Source: a bacterium 1xD42-67
GTDB lineage: Bacteria > Bacillota > Clostridia > Oscillospirales > Oscillospiraceae
Assembly: GCA_003612335.1 (NCBI GenBank)
Contig: RAYO01000016.1
Coordinates: forward strand, 1-64,000
Direction of reading: 5' to 3'
DNA length: 64,000 nt
Shown: one piece after another, positions 42,177-49,940 of the stretch
How the letters are laid out: each line of letters begins with the position of its first letter
How positions within the stretch are numbered: the stretch's first letter is position 1
Translations under genes and position numbers: made by a program
The notes under the pieces: generated by a model
The model's input: the letters and a program-made list of their open reading frames with translations, nothing else
Database searches by the model: none
What the model was told of the DNA's origin: nothing

Positions 42177-43964
42177 ATGGGTGATATGAGCACCTACTAC
42201 CGCACCCACACCTGCGGGGAGCTGCGCATGGAGCAGGTGGGCCAGACGGTCACCTTGGCCGGCTGGATGGAGAACCTGCGGGAGGTGGGCAAGGACCTGG
42301 CCTTCCTGGTCCTGCGGGATTTTTACGGCACCACCCAGATGGTGATCGAGACGGAGGACATGGCCCAGGCTATCAGCGGTCTGAACAAGGAGACGGTCAT
42401 CTCCGTCACCGGCACGGTCCGGGAACGGGACAGTAAGAACCCCAAGCAAACCACTGGCGACATCGAGGTGGTCCCCTCTAAGATCGAGGTACTGGGCAAG
42501 TGCCGGCACAACGAGCTGCCCTTCCCCATCACTCGCTCCCGAGAGGCGGACGAATCCGCCCGGCTGAGATACCGTTATCTGGACCTGCGCAACCCGGAGG
42601 TGAAGGACAACATCGTCCTGCGGTGCCAGGTGGTATCCGCCCTCCGCGCCGCCATGACTAGCCACGGCTTTTTGGAGATCACCACCCCGATCCTGACCGC
42701 CTCCTCCCCCGAGGGGGCCCGGGACTACCTGGTGCCCTCCCGGAAGCACCCCGGCAAGTTCTACGCCCTGCCCCAGGCCCCCCAGCAGTTCAAGCAGCTG
42801 CTCATGGCCTCCGGCTTCGACAAGTACTTTCAGATCGCCCCCTGCTTCCGGGACGAGGACGCCCGGGGAGACCGCTCCCCCGGGGAGTTCTACCAGCTGG
42901 ACATGGAGATGGCCTTCGCCGACCAGGAGGACGTCTTTGCCGTGCTGGAGGACGTGCTCCCCCCCATCTTTGCCAAATACGGCAAGTATAACACCGCCTC
43001 CACCGCTCCTTTCCGGCGCATCCCCTACCTGGAGGCCATGGAAAAGTACGGCACGGACAAGCCCGACCTGCGCATCGACCTGACGGTGCAGGACCTGACC
43101 CAGCTGCTGGCCGGCTGCGGCTTCCCGCCCTTTGAGAACCAGCAGGTAAAGGCGGTGGTGGTGTCCGGCTTCGAGGGGAGCCGGAAACAGATCGACAAGC
43201 TGTGCGCCGACGTGGAGGTCCAGACGGGGAACAAGGTGTACTGGTTCCGCTATGATGAGAAGGGGGAGCTGGTGGGCGGAATCTCCAAATTCCTCCAGCC
43301 CATCAAGGACCTGGCAGTGGAGGCCCTGACCCTCGCCCCCGGCTGTCTGGTGGGCCTGTCCGCTGGAACGCTGCTGGCGGCGCAAAAAACCGCCGGGGTA
43401 TTCATCAAGACCGTGGCGCCCCTCTGCCCCGCCCACTTCGTCAAGGAGCGGTATGAGTTCTGCTGGATCGTGGATTTCCCCATGTATGAGATCGGCGAGG
43501 AGTCCGGCGAGCTGGAATTCTGCCACAACCCCTTCTCCATGCCCAACGGCGGCCTGGAGATCATCGAAAAGGCCATCAAGGGGGAGGCGGACCCCCTGTC
43601 CATCACCGCCTTCCAGTACGACCTGGTGTGCAACGGGGTGGAGCTCAGTTCCGGCGCGGTGCGCAACCACGACCCGGAGACCATGGTCAAGGCCTTCTGG
43701 ATGGTGGGCCTGGAGGAAGAGGACGTGCGGAGCAAGTTCCCCGCCATGTACAACGCCTTCACCTATGGCGCGCCTCCCCACGCGGGCATCGCCCCAGGAG
43801 TGGACCGGATGGTCATGCTCCTCTCCGGAGAGGAGTCCATCCGGGAGGTGATCCCCTTCCCCATGAACAAGAACGCCCAGGATCTGATGATGGGCGCGCC
43901 CTCCGCCGTGGAGCAGAATCAGCTGGACGAACTGAACATCGCCATCACCAAAACTGAGGAATAG
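42177..43964 (+). CDS. aspS: Aspartate-tRNA ligase
   Basis: The 595-residue class II enzyme has an N-terminal OB-fold anticodon domain, the bacterial GAD insertion (about 285-425), motif 2 (IAPCFRDEDARGDRSPGEFY) and motif 3 (GIAPGVDRMVMLL). Length is typical of the bacterial type, which may be non-discriminating when asnS is absent; this cannot be judged here. The ATG at 42177 was chosen for its TAGGAG; an ATG nine bases later is also possible. Confidence 0.95.
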   Translation: MGDMSTYYRTHTCGELRMEQVGQTVTLAGWMENLREVGKDLAFLVLRDFYGTTQMVIETEDMAQAISGLNKETVISVTGTVRERDSKNPKQTTGDIEVVPSKIEVLGKCRHNELPFPITRSREADESARLRYRYLDLRNPEVKDNIVLRCQVVSALRAAMTSHGFLEITTPILTASSPEGARDYLVPSRKHPGKFYALPQAPQQFKQLLMASGFDKYFQIAPCFRDEDARGDRSPGEFYQLDMEMAFADQEDVFAVLEDVLPPIFAKYGKYNTASTAPFRRIPYLEAMEKYGTDKPDLRIDLTVQDLTQLLAGCGFPPFENQQVKAVVVSGFEGSRKQIDKLCADVEVQTGNKVYWFRYDEKGELVGGISKFLQPIKDLAVEALTLAPGCLVGLSAGTLLAAQKTAGVFIKTVAPLCPAHFVKERYEFCWIVDFPMYEIGEESGELEFCHNPFSMPNGGLEIIEKAIKGEADPLSITAFQYDLVCNGVELSSGAVRNHDPETMVKAFWMVGLEEEDVRSKFPAMYNAFTYGAPPHAGIAPGVDRMVMLLSGEESIREVIPFPMNKNAQDLMMGAPSAVEQNQLDELNIAITKTEE

Positions 43965-44013
43965 ATCCAGACGCCCCGCCTTCCCGGGCGGGGCGGTCTA
44001 TATGGAGGAGACT

Positions 44014-45174
44014 ATGAAACGACTCCTGGCCCTGACTCTATCCGTCCTCCTTCTGGCGGGGTGCGCCCCCGCCGCCCAGCCGCCGGAGGATGTGAGCACA
44101 CCTCCCCCCTCCCCTCCCCCGGTGGTCCAGCCGGTACCGGAGCCCGACCCCGACCCCCGGCAGGAGGCCATCGACGCTCTCCTCTCCTCCATGTCCCCGG
44201 AGGAGAAGGTGGGCCAGCTCTTCTTCGCCCACTGCCCTGCCAAAAACAAGGCGGAGCTGGCGGCGGAGCACCATCTGGGGGGCTACCTCCTCTTCCGCCG
44301 GGACTTTAAGGACAAGAGCGTCCAGCAGGTCCAGGAGGAGATCGCTGCCTGGCAGGAGGGCATGACCATCCCTCTGCTCATCGGTGTGGATGAGGAGGGG
44401 GGCACCGTGGCCCGGGTGAGCGGCAACCCTAAGATCCGGAAGGATCGTTTCCTCTCCCCCGGAAAGCTGTATCAGCAGGGGGGGCTGGAAGCCATCCTGA
44501 CCGACTGCCAAGAAAAGGACGCCCTCCTCCTCTCACTGGGAATCAACGTCAACTTCGCCCCGGTGGCCGATCTGTCCACCGACCCCAAGGACTTCATCTA
44601 TGACCGGACCCTGGGCCTGGGGGTGGAAGAGACCTGCCGGTACATCTCCGCCGTGACCGCCCAGATGGAGGAGGACGGGATGGGGAGCGTCCTCAAGCAC
44701 TTCCCGGGCTACGGCTCCAACCAGGACACCCACACCGGCTCCGCCCTGGACGAGCGCCCCCTGGAACGGCTGCGGCAAGTGGATCTGCGGCCCTTCCGGG
44801 CGGGGATCCACGCCGCCGAGGGGGGGACCGCCGCTGTCCTCATGTCCCACAACATCCTCCAGGAGCTGGATCCGGACCGCCCCGGCTCCCTCTCCCCCGT
44901 CCTGTACCAGCTCCTCCGGGAGGAGATCGGCTTCAACGGCCCCGCCCTCACCGACGACCTGGCCATGGCGGCCATCACCGGATATGCCGGCGAGGAGAGC
45001 CCGGCGGTGCTGGCCCTGGCGGCGGGGTGTGACATGGTGGTCCTCAGCGACTTCCAGAAGGAGATCCCCAGAGTGCTGGCCGCCCTGGAGGACGGCGCCC
45101 TCTCTCAGGAGCGGGTGGACGAGGCCGTCTCCCGGGTCCTGGGCTGGAAATACGATCTGGGACTGCTGTCATGA
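44014..45174 (+). CDS. nagZ: Lipoprotein beta-N-acetylhexosaminidase (GH3, NagZ-type)
   Basis: The 386-residue protein has a lipoprotein signal (lipobox LLAGCA, Cys about 17), a Pro-rich spacer and a GH3 domain. It keeps LLIGVDEEGGTVAR, KHFPGYG, the catalytic Asp-His loop (NQDTH) and the nucleophile motif LTDDLAM. Family enzymes release N-acetylglucosamine from muropeptides; in Firmicutes they act outside the cell. Shine-Dalgarno GGAGGAG before ATG 44014. The KHFPGHG histidine is Tyr here. Confidence 0.9.
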   Translation: MKRLLALTLSVLLLAGCAPAAQPPEDVSTPPPSPPPVVQPVPEPDPDPRQEAIDALLSSMSPEEKVGQLFFAHCPAKNKAELAAEHHLGGYLLFRRDFKDKSVQQVQEEIAAWQEGMTIPLLIGVDEEGGTVARVSGNPKIRKDRFLSPGKLYQQGGLEAILTDCQEKDALLLSLGINVNFAPVADLSTDPKDFIYDRTLGLGVEETCRYISAVTAQMEEDGMGSVLKHFPGYGSNQDTHTGSALDERPLERLRQVDLRPFRAGIHAAEGGTAAVLMSHNILQELDPDRPGSLSPVLYQLLREEIGFNGPALTDDLAMAAITGYAGEESPAVLALAAGCDMVVLSDFQKEIPRVLAALEDGALSQERVDEAVSRVLGWKYDLGLLS

Positions 45175-45177
45175 CCA

Positions 45178-45218
45178 GGCCCCCGGCCGCCTTACCGGCG
45201 CTCCGGGGGCCCTTCTCT
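45178..45218. terminator. Bidirectional terminator between nagZ and module 3
   Basis: GGCCCCCGG (45178-45186) pairs with CCGGGGGCC (45203-45211), followed by a pyrimidine-rich run. It overlaps the end of the convergent small gene. Confidence 0.6.
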
Positions 45219-45467
45219 GCTCTTTTCACAGTACATCTCGCAGGACTCATACAGGATATCGTCGCACCAGCACTGGATGCCCTCCAGAAAACACATGTTC
45301 TCCAAACTGAGCTCCTCACAGCATCTCTGGGCGAACTCATCCAGCTGCTCCTTCAGGATACGGATCCGAAGGCTGAGCCGCCAGAGCTCATCTCCGGGGT
45401 CCCTCGGGTCGTTCCCCAATCTTTCCAGCTCACTGCTGTGCAGAGCACTGACCTCTTCCCTGTCCAT
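45192..45467 (-). CDS. Small helical protein (module 3)
   Basis: The 91-residue protein is acidic and mostly helical, with LSLRIRILKEQLDEFAQRCC and five further cysteines (for example QCWCDDILYESC). It is similar in size and place to the DUF6809-like proteins of modules 1 and 2 but lacks their Gly-rich last helix, so membership is uncertain. Start 45467 has GAGGTG upstream. It is divergent from an XRE gene with an inverted repeat between them. The cysteine content is unusual for this genome region. Confidence 0.7.
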   Translation of the reverse strand: MDREEVSALHSSELERLGNDPRDPGDELWRLSLRIRILKEQLDEFAQRCCEELSLENMCFLEGIQCWCDDILYESCEMYCEKSREGPPERR

Positions 45468-45484
45468 AGGATCACCTCTTCTGG

Positions 45485-45531
45485 AGTATATACGAATTTT
45501 GCATAAATAGCAATATGCAATATCCGCATAT
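45485..45531 (-). promoter_or_regulatory. Promoter and operator region (module 3)
   Basis: On the minus strand TTGCTA (45508-45513), a 17-bp spacer and TATACT (45485-45490) form a sigma-A promoter for the small gene. The inverted repeat ATATGC-7 bp-GCATAT (45513-45531) adjoins the -35. Further TGCAT/ATGC half-sites lie on both sides. Confidence 0.7.
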
Positions 45532-45558
45532 ACTATGCTGTCCAGAGGGGGTGGTAGA

Positions 45559-45777
45559 ATGCCGTTAAGGATTCGCGACCTGCGAGAGGACAGAGATCTC
45601 ACACAAGCAGAAGTTGCAGCACTTCTCAACGTTTCCCAGGCGACCTACTCTCGTTACGAGACCGAGACTCTGGGGATTCCCCACTCCTCTCTGGAGATTT
45701 TGGCGGACTACTACCACACCAGTGTGGACTATCTCCTGGGCCGCACCAGCGAGCCCGCCCCCTACCCGAAAAAATGA
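45559..45777 (+). CDS. XRE-family transcriptional regulator (module 3)
   Basis: The 72-residue protein is a single helix-turn-helix domain: IRDLREDRDLTQAEVAALLN, recognition VSQATYSRYE, and the tail SVDYLLGRTSEP shared with the other XRE proteins in the window. The ATG follows GAGGGGGTGG. A strong terminator follows directly, so unlike modules 1 and 2 it has no downstream partner on its strand. Confidence 0.87.
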   Translation: MPLRIRDLREDRDLTQAEVAALLNVSQATYSRYETETLGIPHSSLEILADYYHTSVDYLLGRTSEPAPYPKK

Positions 45778-45811
45778 GCCCGCCGCGTCGTGAGACGCAG
45801 CGGGCCCTTTT
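45778..45811. terminator. Terminator shared by the XRE gene and the AbrB-type transporter
   Basis: GCCCGC-C-GCGTC (45778-45789), loop GTGA and GACGC-A-GCGGGC (45794-45805) then CCTTTTC. It lies between convergent genes; the minus side also has a T-run from AAAA at 45771-45774. Confidence 0.8.
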
Positions 45812-46869
45812 CATGTCAGGACATAGCCGATCAGTCCGAAGATCTGGGGGAAGATCAGGGTCGCCCCCACCAGCCGGCAGATCTGGAGGACCACCAGGTC
45901 GGTGCTCTCCACCCCCAGGTCGGCGGCGATGAGGGCCATCTCGCTGGCCCCCGCCGGAGAGAGGGTGAGCATGGCCTCCCGCAGCTGGATGCGGAAGAGC
46001 TTGGACACCGCCAGTCCCACCCCCACGCAGCAGGCCATATAGCCCACACAGAGGACGGTGGCAGGGAGGGCGAGCTGGCCCATCCGAAGGACCTGGCCAC
46101 GGGCGATCCCGCTGCCGATGCAGCACCCCGACACCACCTGGGCCACCCGGCGCAGCCATATGGGCATCCCGGTACACTTCCCGCTCAGCTTCAGCCCGGA
46201 GGTGACGATCAGCGCCGCGGACATGGCCCCCGCCGGGATCCCCGACAGCTTGCCCACCGCTGCCGCCGCCAGAGCGGCGCAAAGGGCGGGCAGGGCCCCC
46301 AGCAGGGTGGGCCGCGGGGCCTTCTCCCTCCCGGCGCGCCGCTCTCCCGCGTGGGCCTCCAGCTCTCTGGCCGCCTCCGGCTCGATCAGCCGGTCAGACA
46401 GCATGATCACACTGGGCAGACAGGCCATCCCGAAGATCATCCGCACGAACTGCATCACCGCCACCGCCGAGCTGTCCGCCCCCATATCCATGGCGATCAG
46501 CGGGGTGTCCGTCATGCCGCCGGGGGCGGCGCAGAAGAGACAGGTGAGCAGATCCAGGTCGGTGATCTGGAAAAAGAGGGCGGCCATCCCCAGATCCAGG
46601 GCCAGCAGACTGACCATCACCATCAGATAGGGGCGGATCAGCCGGGGCATGTGGCGCACGTCCTCCCGGGTCATCATACATCCGATGTAGGCCCCGGTCA
46701 TCGCCTGGGCCGCCACCCGGGCCTGAGGGAATATGTATGCCTGGCCGGTGGCCACATTCAGGGCCGCCGCCCCCAGGATCGCTCCCACCAGCATCCCGCC
46801 GGGCACCTTCAGGCGGAACACCAGCAGTCCGGCGGCCGTCGCCGCCGCCGCCGTCAGGAACAGCCACAT
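45811..46869 (-). CDS. AbrB-family membrane protein (putative ammonia monooxygenase/AbrB duplication family)
   Basis: The 352-residue protein has about ten membrane segments in two similar halves, each with a GA..LGAA / PAGAMSAALI type motif; the sequence LFCAAPGGMTDTPLIAMDMG and LSPAGASEMALIAADLGVE mark the duplicated AbrB core. Family members are membrane proteins whose substrates are mostly unknown. The start 46869 has GAGGAG upstream. It lies 32 bp after an AEC permease gene and is probably in the same operon. Confidence 0.85.
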   Translation of the reverse strand: MWLFLTAAAATAAGLLVFRLKVPGGMLVGAILGAAALNVATGQAYIFPQARVAAQAMTGAYIGCMMTREDVRHMPRLIRPYLMVMVSLLALDLGMAALFFQITDLDLLTCLFCAAPGGMTDTPLIAMDMGADSSAVAVMQFVRMIFGMACLPSVIMLSDRLIEPEAARELEAHAGERRAGREKAPRPTLLGALPALCAALAAAAVGKLSGIPAGAMSAALIVTSGLKLSGKCTGMPIWLRRVAQVVSGCCIGSGIARGQVLRMGQLALPATVLCVGYMACCVGVGLAVSKLFRIQLREAMLTLSPAGASEMALIAADLGVESTDLVVLQICRLVGATLIFPQIFGLIGYVLT

Positions 46870-46901
46870 CGCCGCCCAACTCCTCTCTCCAAGTCAGAAG
46901 G

Positions 46902-47846
46902 TCAGCCCAGGATCAGCATCAGGACAGGAATCGAGACGAAACTGCCCAGGATAGACAGACAGGAGCCGACGGCTGCATACTGCTCGTCGGCGCCGTAGGC
47001 CCCGGCCATCACCGGCACCTGGCTCACCACCGGCAGGGCGCTCTCCACCAGGAAGACGCTCTGGGCCAGTCCTCCCACTCCGAAGGCCCGGCAGCAGGCC
47101 CAGCAGATCGCCGGGGCCAGGGCCAGCCGGATGACCAGCATCGTGGGCAGGCCGGGCAGGGGCCGCAGGTCTTTCAGCCCCACCTCATAGACGATGAAGC
47201 CGCAGTAGATCAGCGCCAGAGGGGACACCGACCCGCTGATGTAACCGGCGAACCGGCTGATGGGACCGGGCAGGTCCAGGCCCATCACCAGCATCACGAC
47301 GGCGAAGATCACCGACAGGATGGGCGGCTTGAGGAAAAGGTCCTTGAGGAAGGCCCAGACCCCCGTCCCCCGTCTCCCCAGGGTCCCCGAGCGCTCCACC
47401 AAGGTGATCCCCACCGACTGGAGCAGAGTGGTGTTGGACAGGTAATAGACCATAAGATACGGCATACTGGCCTCTCCGAAGAGCTGGGTACACACGGGGA
47501 TCCCGATGAAGATCGTGTTGGACAATCCCGCCATCGCCACGAACACGCCCCACCGCTCCCGGGGCAGGCGGAGCAGGGCCGCCGCCCCCGCTGAGAGGAG
47601 GAGGGTGAGCCCCACGCTCACCCACCCGGAGATCAGCAGGACCACGCTGTGTCCCAGGCTCTCCCGGTCCAGATCGTTCAGCAGGCCGGTGATGACGTTG
47701 CAGGGCACCGCGATATTCACGATATACTTGCTGAGGAACTTCTTCTCTGACGCCCCCATCCACCTGCGGGCCCCCATGAGATAGCCCACCGACATGATCA
47801 TCAGCAGGACCACACAGGCCGAGACCGCATTGAAAAAGCCGGCCAT
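46902..47846 (-). CDS. AEC (auxin efflux carrier) family permease
   Basis: The 314-residue protein has about ten membrane segments with the AEC pattern: early SVGYLMGARRWM, FVAMAGLSNTIFIGIPV in the first half, and ESALPVVSQVPVMAGAYGAD in the second. Bacterial members export or import small organic acids such as malate. Substrate cannot be told. It is the first of two transporter genes on this strand. Confidence 0.87.
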   Translation of the reverse strand: MAGFFNAVSACVVLLMIMSVGYLMGARRWMGASEKKFLSKYIVNIAVPCNVITGLLNDLDRESLGHSVVLLISGWVSVGLTLLLSAGAAALLRLPRERWGVFVAMAGLSNTIFIGIPVCTQLFGEASMPYLMVYYLSNTTLLQSVGITLVERSGTLGRRGTGVWAFLKDLFLKPPILSVIFAVVMLVMGLDLPGPISRFAGYISGSVSPLALIYCGFIVYEVGLKDLRPLPGLPTMLVIRLALAPAICWACCRAFGVGGLAQSVFLVESALPVVSQVPVMAGAYGADEQYAAVGSCLSILGSFVSIPVLMLILG

Positions 47847-47882
47847 CCGCTCACTCCCTTTTGGAACTTATCAAGACCCGGA

Positions 47883-49043
47883 TCAGCCCTGGGAGGGCTT
47901 CCCGCCGCCCCCTCTGGGCCTGCGGCGGCGCCTGCGGTTGGGAGGCCGGTGGTCGCCCCCCTCCTCCTTCGCCTGGGGGGGCTCCGCTCCTCTCTCCTCC
48001 CGGGGACGTCCCCCCTCCCCTGGAGCACGGCGCCGGTCCCGGCGGCCGGGCTGCCGGTCCTCCCGGGGGGCGGGCTGCTCCCGGCGGGACCGGGAGCTGG
48101 GGAATGCCGCCTCGATGGCGGCAGCCAACGAGGCCTCCTCCGTCACCTTGGCAGGATGTCCCTCCTCCGGACGGCGGCGCTTGGCCAGCTCCTCCAGCGG
48201 GGGCTGGACATATCCCTCGGGCCGGCGGCCCTTGCCGTTCCGGATCACACACAGCTCGCTGTTGTGATAGGTCCTGGGGCTCTCTGGGTCGGACTCCAGC
48301 CGGACCTGGACGGTCTGCCGGAGCAGATCCACGCTGGACACCGTCCCCGCCCCGTCGGGGGTCTCCACGAAGGATTCCTGCTTGGGGGAGCGCTTCACCA
48401 GGTCCTCATAGGCCTCCTGCTCGAACTTCAGGCAGCACATCAGCCGCCCACAGGTGCCCGAGATCTTAGTGGGGTTGAGGGACAGGTTCTGGGTCTTGGC
48501 CATCTTGATGGACACAGGCTGGAACTCTTCCAAAAACTGGGAGCAGCAGAATGGCTTCCCGCAGATCCCCAGGCCGCCCAGCAGCTTGGCCTCGTCCCGG
48601 ACGCCGATCTGCCGCAGCTCGATCCGGGCGTGGAGGGCGCTGGCCAGGTCCTTCACCAGGGCACGGAAGTCCACCCGCCCTTCAGAGGTGAAGAAGAAGA
48701 GGATCTTGCTCCCATCGAAGCTGTATTCCGAGCTGACCAGCTTCATATCCAGCCCGTGCTCCTCGATCTTCTGCTGGCAGATGGACATGGCCCGCTTCTC
48801 CCGTTCCCTGTTCCGTTCCACCGTCCTCAGATCCTCCGGGGTGGCCATGCGCACCACCGGGCGCAGGGGAGCGGTGAGCTCGATCTCATCGATCATGGTG
48901 TTCCCCCGGACACATTGGGCATATTCCGTCCCTCGGGCAGTCTCCACGATGGCCCCGTCCCCCACCTGGAACTGGATCCCATTGGGGTTGAAATAGTATT
49001 CCTTCCCGCCGTTCTTAAAGCGGATGCTGATGATCTCTACCAT
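47883..49043 (-). CDS. ricT: PSP1-domain protein RicT (YaaT) with long Arg-rich tail
   Basis: RicT forms the Y-complex with RicA and RicF, which works with RNase Y in mRNA maturation and affects sporulation and competence. The 386-residue protein has the PSP1 core (about 1-270) with the cluster-binding cysteines in GGLGICGKPFCCSQFL and SGTCGRLMCCLKFE. A further 100 residues form a disordered tail rich in Arg, Pro and Gly (RRRRRRPRGGGG at the end). Bacillus RicT lacks this. It follows holB as in Bacillus. Confidence 0.92.
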   Translation of the reverse strand: MVEIISIRFKNGGKEYYFNPNGIQFQVGDGAIVETARGTEYAQCVRGNTMIDEIELTAPLRPVVRMATPEDLRTVERNREREKRAMSICQQKIEEHGLDMKLVSSEYSFDGSKILFFFTSEGRVDFRALVKDLASALHARIELRQIGVRDEAKLLGGLGICGKPFCCSQFLEEFQPVSIKMAKTQNLSLNPTKISGTCGRLMCCLKFEQEAYEDLVKRSPKQESFVETPDGAGTVSSVDLLRQTVQVRLESDPESPRTYHNSELCVIRNGKGRRPEGYVQPPLEELAKRRRPEEGHPAKVTEEASLAAAIEAAFPSSRSRREQPAPREDRQPGRRDRRRAPGEGGRPREERGAEPPQAKEEGGDHRPPNRRRRRRPRGGGGKPSQG

Positions 49044-49108
49044 AGTTCTACTCCTTTATCTCAAAGAGGATCGGGAGCTCCCGGGCCGGGCAGCTCCTGT
49101 CCCCTGTC

Positions 49109-49939
49109 TCATCTCGTCTGATCCTTGGAAAACATCCCGGCGCACAGCCATCCGGCCAGTTGGCCGGCATTGACGTTGAGCTTCGCGGCCCCGCGCAGCT
49201 CGTCCACCAGATCTGCCGCCCGCAGCAGCCGGCGGCGGTCCTCCGTCCGGACCGCCCGAGCCCCCAGCTCCTTTTTCAGGGCGTCCAGCAGGGCGGACAG
49301 CTCCTCCCGGCCCCGCTTGCTGTCCAGGGCCATAGCTGTCTGGAAGAGCTCCAGCTCCCCTGCCCCTTCCAAAGCGTCGGCCAGCTCCCTCACCAGGGCG
49401 GCGCCCTCCTCGGGGAGCACGGGGCCGCTGTGCTCCGCCGGAGAGAGGACCAGCTCCTCACACCGGGAGCGCACCGTCTCCAGCAGTCCGCCCCCATTGT
49501 CCGCCAGGAGGAGGAAGGCGGCGTATCTTGGCCCCTCCTCCAGCAGCTTGAGCATGGCGTTCTGGGCAGAGGGGTTCATCCGGTCAGCTCCCTCCAAGAG
49601 ATAGACCTTCCGCTCCCCCTCGTTGGGGCGGATATGAGCGTCGGAGCGCAGGGCCCGGATCTGGTCCACCGTGATGGGCTTCCCCTCCCCCGGTCCGGTG
49701 ACGACGGACAGATCCGGATGGATCCCCTTGTCCACCTTCAGGCAGGGCCCGCACTGTCCGCAGGGCTTCTCCCCCTTCGAGGTGCACAGCATCCCTCCCG
49801 CCAGCAGCCGGGCCAGGACGTGCCGCCCGGAGCCTACCGGACCGGAGATGATGTAGGCGTGGGACAGTCCCCGTCCCCGCTCCTGCTGAGACAGCTGCTC
49901 TTTGATCTTCTCATTCCCCTTCAGGGCTGAAAGCTCCAT
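49109..49939 (-). CDS. holB: DNA polymerase III delta-prime subunit
   Basis: The 276-residue protein is a clamp-loader subunit with an AAA+ fold: GPVGSGRHVLARLLAGG (a Walker A with Arg for Lys, as expected for an ATPase-inactive delta-prime), the zinc site CTSKGEKPCGQCGPC and the SRC-like motif VRSRCEELVL. The ATG at 49939 follows GTGAGG; an in-frame GTG four codons earlier was rejected. It lies one base from the decarboxylase gene end. The usual neighbour tmk is absent. Confidence 0.92.
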   Translation of the reverse strand: MELSALKGNEKIKEQLSQQERGRGLSHAYIISGPVGSGRHVLARLLAGGMLCTSKGEKPCGQCGPCLKVDKGIHPDLSVVTGPGEGKPITVDQIRALRSDAHIRPNEGERKVYLLEGADRMNPSAQNAMLKLLEEGPRYAAFLLLADNGGGLLETVRSRCEELVLSPAEHSGPVLPEEGAALVRELADALEGAGELELFQTAMALDSKRGREELSALLDALKKELGARAVRTEDRRRLLRAADLVDELRGAAKLNVNAGQLAGWLCAGMFSKDQTR

Positions 49940-49940
49940 A

